NCBI GenBank assembly: GCA_964387885.1
Contig: CAYLYZ010000020.1
Location: forward strand, 1 to 64,000
Length of the DNA stretch: 64,000 nt
DNA from: JABGPL01 sp964387885
Lineage (GTDB): Bacteria > Electryoneota > AABM5-125-24 > Hatepunaeales > Hatepunaeaceae
Direction: 5' to 3'
Shown: one piece after another, positions 8,521 through 17,500 of the stretch
Layout of the letters: each line of letters opens with the position of its first letter
Position numbering within the stretch: position 1 is the stretch's first letter
Program-made: the position numbers and the translations under genes
The notes under the pieces: model-generated
What the model was told of the DNA's origin: nothing
The model's input: the letters and a program-made list of their open reading frames with translations, nothing else
Database searches by the model: none

Positions 8521-11500
8521 ATGCAACGGAATGATAAACTTTTGTTGCTGTTTTTGTGCTTATTGTTAGCAAATCCTTTATTCGGTCAGATTACTGCTGA
8601 TCCGGAAGAGCTTAATTTCAATGATACACCTACCGGAGCGATCTTCACCGAGGAGATTACACTTACAAATAACGGTGACGCGGAAATTGGTTTCACTGCT
8701 GTAGTTGAAACCATCGATCCGGATCGTAATTTTGGTCCTGCTCGAGATCGACGTAATGATCCCGATGATATGAGTTACGAATGGCGGGATAATCTCGAAG
8801 ACGATGGTCCCGAGTTTGAATGGATCAATCTCGCGGATTATGAAAATGTTCGCAATTTTCAGCTCGGTGACGATCAGAACACCGGAGCGGTTCCCATAGG
8901 TTGGACTTTCCCTTTCTGGGACCGAGAGTTCGAGCAGATATTTATTGATTCCGATGGTTGGACATCATTTACGTATGGTGGTCGCGATATAAGTGTTGAT
9001 GCTCGTAATTACCCGAGTCAGGCTAATGGGGTGCGTGAGAACACCATCGCAGTCTTCAACACAGACTACGGTAATGCAAGAGTTGGTTTCTGGACTAACG
9101 AGAATGATCAGGCAATCATATCGTGGGTTGGCAACAATCAGCATCACCACCAACTTATTTTGCATGAGAGCGGATTAGCAGTAATGCAATATGGTCAGGC
9201 AATCCAGAATCGTGGTTGTATGGGTGTCGGTGCTAACCTCGGTGATGGAGAACATGGATTTTTCATCTGTGGTGATGACAGAAACTATCTGACCGATGGC
9301 CGTGCTATTGGATTTGGTCCGGGTAACGGTTGGTTGAGCTGGATCGTCGTCACTCCCGAAGCGGGAGATATTCCAGGAGATGATGAGTTCCCGGTCAACC
9401 TGAATATAAATGCTGTAGGATTGGAGGAAGATGATTATGCTGCTGAAGTAACATTCTCTTTTGACGAAGGACGTGATATTGTTATTCCTGTATCAATGAA
9501 CATCATTGAAGGACCTGCAATCTATACTGAAGCGATGGAGTGGGATTTTGGTGATGCCTGGATTGGTTTTGATAATGAAGCCGTAATCCTCGTCGAAAAC
9601 GTTGGTTATGAAGACCTTGTAATTGAGGAAATAACCAGTGATGATCCTGACAACTTCCACGGAGAAGATCCACCGGACAGGGGCTGGCGACTTGATCCCG
9701 GTGATGTAGTTGAGATTTTTATCTATACATCACCTGTTGAACCTGGTGAAGTTGATGGAGTGCTCACTTTTATCAGTAACGCTCTTAATGCACCTGAATA
9801 CCAGTTCCCGGTACATGCGAATGGACTTTTACCGCCAATTATAAGCATCGAACTCGATGAGATCGAGGACGATATGAATACGGGTGACGTTGAGGAATAT
9901 GCAGTTACTGTAGTAAACGATGGAGATCACGATTTGATTTATGAAGTAGATCACGAATTCATCGGCGAAAGACGAGATCAGGTCTCACGAAGTGTTAGAA
10001 GCACGAATAATCCACCTGGACCTCGTCGTGATGAAGTTGATCTCGGCGGTATGATGTTCGCTGTTCTTCAGGATGAACGGGCATGGCAATGGTTAGATGA
10101 TATGATGATGGAACAGGATCCTTTGTTAACACGTAATGGAGATGACGCAAATTACGTGACCTTCCGCGGTTGGGATGCATGGAACGAAATTAATTTTGAA
10201 GAATATGATGCTATTGTTTATGCCGGAGGACGACAATCTGGCAATTTCCATAACGCATTCAACCAGAACCTCGAGAGATTTGTAGAATATATTGATGGTG
10301 GCGGTGGTGTTTACACTGAAACCGGTGACCGGAATTCACCAATTCGTATTCCTGGCGGTTTTAACAATGATTCCGATGGCAATAACAACGGGACACTGGT
10401 CGTGAGCCCGGATTCAAATGATGATAACTATAGTCTTCTTGCCGAGATTTTCCACGAATCACAACCCGACTTCTGGAATGAAGGTGAAGTTATTGAAGGG
10501 AATTCCTTCCTTCATTCGTCCTATTCACTTGGTCAATTCGACGAAGCGTTAGATAACGGCACTATCGAATGGTGGCAGAACATCGCTGTACCCCAAGGAC
10601 GACAAACCGCTGGGGTAGTAGCTTATGGGATCGGAAGTGGTACAGTTATGGCTGTGGGACATCCGATAGGCTATGGCTGGAATCGGTGGCGTGGCGAAGG
10701 GAACTGGGGTTCAATGGCAGCGGAGATTCTCTACTATCTAACAGAAATGGGCGGCAACAACTGGATTTCTTATGAACCAACCGAGGGAGTTATCGAACCC
10801 GACAGTGATACTGATATTATTGTAATCCTCGATGCCGCCGGTCTTCTCACAGGTGATTACCAGTGTGATTTAATGATATCATCCAATGCTCCCAACAACC
10901 CTAACGCAATTATCCCTGTTATTATTCACGTAACCGGAGCGCCCGATCTGCAGGTGGTCTGGGCTAACGAAGCCGGATATCCGGATTTGATCGACTGGAA
11001 TCGGGCATATGACGAGGTATTCTCAGGAGGTCCCTACGATATAGTTGTTGATCTATGCAATGAAGGTACAGAGGTACTGCATGTTGAAGACGTAATGTCT
11101 GAACATGAATATTTTTTTGCTGACTTTGAACAGGAATTTGAAATTGAAGCGGGTGAATCCATAGAAATGACTTTCACCTATGAATCACCGGAAGATGAGC
11201 CGGGAGATTTTGAGGGTGTAATGATCATCTCTTCTGATGATCCGAATACGCCCGAATATCAAATCCCACTTCATGCGGAATCTACACAACCACCTTTGAT
11301 TGTGGTTGATCCGGAAGCCTTTGATGAAGAAGTTCATATTGGTTCCCATGTCGAGCATGTAATTAATATTGGAAATGAGGGAGAAGCATTACTCCATGGT
11401 ATAATAGAGATAGAAGTTCTCGAAGAGCCTGACCGTGATGTTGTGGTTCGTAATGTTCGCAAGACCAGTCCGGATCGAACCTTGTATAGAGATCGTCGCA

Positions 11501-14500
11501 ATGAGCCCGACGATATGGGTTACGAGTGGCGGGATAATCTCGAAGACGACGGTCCTGAGTTTGAATGGATTGATCTCAATGATTTCGATAATGTCCGCAA
11601 TTTCCAGCTTGGTGATGATCAGAACACAGGCGCGGTCGCACTGGGTTGGACATTCCCGTTCTGGGACAGAGAATTCGAGCAGATTTACATAGACTCTGAT
11701 GGTTGGACTTCATTTACGTACGGTGGCCGTGATATCAGTGTTGATGCACGCAACTACCCCAGTCAGGCAAACGGAGTGCGTGAAAATACTATAGCAGTAT
11801 TTAATACAGACTATGGTAGAGCCAACGTTAACTTCTGGACAAATGGGAGTGATCAAGCAATTGTTTCCTGGATTGGAAATGATCAGCATCATCATCAGCT
11901 TATTCTCAATGATAGAGGATTGGGTGTGATGCAGTATGGTCAGAACATCCAGAATCGTGGGTGCATGGGAGTTGGTGTTAACCTCGGGGACGGTCAGCAT
12001 GGATTCTTCATCTGTGGTGATGACCGAAACTACCTTACGGACGGTCGTGCTATCGGATTTGGTCCTGCACGAGGTTGGACAAGTTGGATCTCGGTCGATA
12101 CCGAAGAATTTGAAGTCGAGCCCGGAGCAGACAACGATGTGGTAATGACCCTCGATGCCGGAGGATTGGATTTGGGTCAATATGCAGGCGTTGTAAGGTT
12201 CCTTTCTAATGATCCGGCGAATCCGGAGATTGAGGTTGGAGTTGATTACTTAGTCAGAGGTGCACCTGATGTAGATCCTGTCTGGGAAGAAGATTTCGGA
12301 TATCCCGATATCGTTGATTGGAATCTTGCCTATGAAGAGGTCTTCACAGGAGGTCCTTACGAGATTATTGTTGAGATATCAAACCTCGGAACAAGGAGCC
12401 TGACAATAACCGATATTTACTCAGAGCATGAATATTTCTCATCTACATTCGAAGGTGAAGATCGACTTCGTGTCGACGAAACAATTGAAGTAGGATTTAT
12501 CTTCGATGCACCGGCAGATGATCCCGGTGATTTTAATGCAAACATGATCATCGAATCCAATGATCCTGACGAAGAAGAACTCAGTATCCGACTGCATGCC
12601 GAAGCAGAACGTCCACCGATCATCGACGCCGATCCTGTCGGCATCGAAGATGAAATCATTACAGGTGCTCAAGTGGAATATACGGTTACACTGAGTAACT
12701 CAGGTGATGCAACTCTGATCTGGGATTCCGAATGGGAAGTTATGGAAGCACCGGATCTGGATAGGTTAAATCGACAAGTTCGACAGACCGAAAGCAATGT
12801 CGGTCCGTGTCGTGATGAAGTTGATATAGAAGGGATGAGGTTTGCATGTTTCCAGGATAATGGAAACTGGGGCTGGCTCGACGAAGGTTGGCGTCGCGAT
12901 CCCTTGTTAAACAACGACAACTTTGTTTCTTATCGGAATGGTAACTCTTGGAATGATGTCGATTTCAATGAATTCAATGCAATCGTTATGAGTACTTATG
13001 ATCAGAGATTCAACAATCAATATAATGCCAATCTCGAGCGGTTCTGCGAGTACATTGATGGTGGTGGAGCACTTTATGCGGAGATGGGTGATGCCAATCG
13101 TGGGTTAAGAACTCCCGGTGGGATAATGAACGACTGGGGGATAAATTCCAATAACGGATTTCTGGCGGTCAGTCCTGATCCGGACGACGGTAATTACAGT
13201 CTATTTGCCGAAATCTGCCACGAATCACAACCGAATTTCTGGGAATTAGACGAGTGTATCGAAGGCAATTCCTGGCTCCACTCCGGATTCCAACTTGCCC
13301 AATTCAACGAGGGAGTTGATGAGGGTACTCTGGAATGGTTTCAAGTCATAGCAGTCCATGAACGCGACCGAAATGCACCTGGTGCAATTACATATGGTTA
13401 CGGTGGTGGTACCGTTATGGTTGTCGGTCATCCGGTTGGACATTGCTGGTACAATTGGACACAAGAAGGACAATGGGGTTCGATTGGTGCTGAAATCCTT
13501 TACTATCTTACTTCGGCAGGCGGTATGAGAGGTTGGTTTACATTCGAGCCAACGGAGGGAGAGATCGATCAGGATGAGGAAGAAGATGTCTTTATACACA
13601 TCAATGGTATTGGATTACAGGAAGGTCTCTATGTTGTGAATCTCCATTTCCTTAACAACGATCCTTCAAATCCTGATTTGGTCGTTGAAATCAGTCTTGA
13701 AATTATCGGAGCCCCGAACATTGTCCTGGAATGGGATGAAGATTATGGATTCCCGGATATGATTGACTGGAATGCTGCCTATGACGAATTATTTTCAGGA
13801 GGTCCTTACAATATTCCGGTGCAGATTTCAAATTCGGGAACAGATCCATTGGAAATTGAAGAATTTATCTCTGATAATGAATTCTTTATGACCGATGTTG
13901 AAGATGAACTGGAACTCGATCCGGATGAAGAAACAGAAGTCAATTTCATCTTCAATGCGCCTGCAGAAGAGCCCGGTGATTATGATGCGACAATTACCAT
14001 AGTCTCAAATGATCCTGATGATGGTGAGCTCGAAGTCATTCTCCACGCTGAAGCATTATCACCTCCGGTAATTTCCATTGATCCATTAGCAATTGAAATA
14101 GAAGCATTTAGCGGTGCTTTCGAAGAGCATATCATTAATGTCTCTAATGAAGGTGAAGCAACGCTTCAGGGTGAAATTGATATTGTCGTTCTTGAAGAGG
14201 AGGATCGTGATAACACCTACCGTTCTATGAGAAATATAGATTCCTATCGGTCACCTCTGCGAGATCGACGTAACGAGCCAGATGATATGGGCTACGAGTG
14301 GCGTGATAACCTCGAAGATGATGGACCCGAGTTTGAATGGCTCGATCTCAACGATTTTGAAAACGTTCGCAATTTCCAGCTCGGTGATGACCAGAATACA
14401 GGAGCTGTTCCATTAGGTTGGACATTTCCGTTCTGGGACAGAGAGTTCGAACAAATATACATCGACTCAGATGGGTGGACTTCATTTACGTATGGTGGTC

Positions 14501-17500
14501 GTGATATCGGTGTTGATGCGCGGAACTACCCCATCCAGGCTAACGGAGTACGTGAAAACACCATTGCAGTCTTCAATACAGACTATGGTAATGCGAGAGT
14601 TGGATTCTGGACTAACGAGAGTGATCAGGCTATTATCTCGTGGGTTGGTAACAACCAGCATAATCACCAGCTTATTCTATTTGAAAGCGGATTATCTGTG
14701 ATGCAATACGGTCAGAACATCCAGAATCGAGGTTGCATGGGAGTTGGTGCCAACCTCGGCGATGGTGAGCACGGATTCTTCATCTGTGGTGATGATAGAA
14801 ACTACCTGACAGACGGACGAGCAATAGCATTTGGACCTGCACGAGCGTGGCTAAGCTGGATATCTATGGAAGTTGAAACATTTGAACTTGAGCAGAACGA
14901 AGATGTTGATCTCGGGCTTTACATCAATGCAGAAGGTCTTGAGGGAGGTGATTATGAAGCTGAAGTTCATTTCCTAAATAACGATCCCTCAAATCCTGAT
15001 GCAGTAGTTTCTGTCATCATGGATGTTACTCCTGCTCCGGATATAGTTGTCGAATGGGATGAATTAATCGGCTGGCCAAACATCATAGACTGGAATGAAG
15101 CGTTCGAAGAAGTGTTTGCTGGTGGTCCTTATGTCATCCCTATCCAGATAACTAACGGTGGCTTGGAGGTTCTTTGTATTGAAGGTGCCGAATCTGATAA
15201 TGAATATTTCTACTCAGACTTTGAGGGTGAATTTGAACTCGGAGTTGATGAATCTGTTGAAGTAAACTTCTTCTTTGACGCTGAAGAACCAGGTGATTAC
15301 AACGAAATTATGGTTATTACCTCCGATGATCCCGATGAAATGGAGCTTGAGATCAGGCTTCATGGTGAAGCCTCTGCACCACCAAGGATCGCCGTCGAAC
15401 CGCTTGAAATTAGTGATGACCTTAATGATGGTGAAACCGATGAACATTCATTTGTAATTGCTAACGAGGGTGAAGCGGTGCTGCGTTGGCAAACAGAGTT
15501 TGAGACTATAAGTGAGCCTGAACCCGGTGATCAACGCGACAGAGGAGTTCGGAGCATGCGTCGTACCGATGGTTCACAAATCGGTCCCAGACGTGACGAG
15601 GTTGATCTTGACGGTATGATTTTCGCTGTGCTTCAAGATGAGCGAGCATGGCAATGGTTAGATGAAATGATGATGGAACAGGATCCATTATTGACGCGGA
15701 ATGGTGACGATGCTAATTATGTCACTTTCCGTGGTGGGGATGCATGGAACAATATTGATTTCGAAGAATACGACGCCATTGTTTATGCCGGTGGTCGTCA
15801 ATCAGGTAACTTCCATAATGCTTACAACCAGAACCTCGAGAGATTTGTCGAATACATCGATGGCGGTGGTGGAGTTTACACCGAGACCGGTGATCGGAAT
15901 GCTCAGATTCGCATTCCGGGTGGTTTCAACAATGATTCAGATGGTAATAACAACGGAACATTGGTAGTAAGTCCTGATCCGAATGCCGATAATTACAGTT
16001 TTCTCGCTGAGATCTTCCACGAATCACAACCTGACTTTTGGAATGAAGGTGAGGTTATTGAGGGAAATTCCTTCCTCCATTCGTCATATTCACTTGGTCA
16101 ATTCGATCAGGCGTTGGATAACGGAACCATTGAGTGGTGGCAAAACATTGCAGTGCCTCAGGGACGTCAGACAGCAGGCGTAGTTGCTTATGGAATCGGC
16201 AGTGGTACAGTCATGGCTGTGGGGCATCCTATAGGCTACGGTTGGAACCGCTGGCGTGGTGAGGGTAACTGGGGTTCAATGGCAGCAGAAATCCTCTTTT
16301 ATCTGACGGAGATGGGAGGATCGAAATGGTGCATATTCGAAACCACTGAAGGTGAAATCGAGCCGGATAATGAAGAAGAATTTTTCCTGACATTGGGTGG
16401 TGAAGGACTATATGAGGGTCATTATGACGGTGATCTACACATCTTTAATAATGATCCATCCGATCCTGATGTTATTGTAAATATTGGGCTCGACGTTACC
16501 GGGCTTCCACAGGTTGAGGCTGTATGGGATGAGGAATTCGGATATCCCGATCGCATCAACTGGAATCGTGCATATCCGGAAGCATTGTATTCAGGTGGAA
16601 GTTACCCGGTTCCAATAACATTCATTAATCATGGAATGGGAAACCTGCATGTTGAATCAATTGTGAATGAGAATGAGTTCTTCTATGCTGAGCCAAACGA
16701 GGATTTCATTGTTGGATTCGATTTCCGTCGCGTGGTTAACTTTTACATCAACGCAGATGAAGATGGTATGCATGCCGGAAACATGACCATTATAACGGAC
16801 GATCCTGATAATGGTGAGATTTCGATTCGTTGCGTTGGTGAAACGACTCCACCTCCGCGGATCGTCGTTGATCCGGATGATCCAATCGAGGAAGCTCTGT
16901 TTGTCGGGGAATCGGCAGAACATGCGCTTAACATTACTAATGAGGGAGAAGTTGATCTTGTTTGGTGGACCGATTATGTTGCTCGCGAACCGGGTGAAGA
17001 GCGAGATCAAATCAGACGAGGCATTCGGAGAGTCGATCCTCGAGAAAGTGTCAGTCGTGACGATCCAGGGGATCAATTATTCCAATTCGATCTACGACAC
17101 CAATGGATAGGTGGTTTTGACTGGGATCCTGACAACAACACAATGTGGGTTGGTTCTTACTCTCCGAACTGGATTCATTCCTATGTGTATGATGGCAATG
17201 GAAATGTCGAAGTTGATTTTGATCGCCAGTTGAACCGTAACTCAATGGCGATGGGGTATATGGATGGAATTGTCTATACAAATGAATGGTCAAACCGGAC
17301 TATCTACCGGTATGATACCGATGGTAACAACATTGGTAACGTAAACAGCGATTGTGACGAAATCATGGATTATGGAACCAGTAAGGAAAATGGTTGGTTA
17401 TTTGCCTTCAACGGGAACAACCGCAATATCCATGTTTACGATGTAAACGATAATTACCAGCGCATCGGAATGATTAATGGACCGCAGGTTTACAACCAGA

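Noticed and set aside
11710..12180. 156-codon antisense open frame inside the 3764-residue gene
   Set aside because: Equivalent antisense frames recur under each A module copy, as expected from a shadow of a repeated coding sequence.
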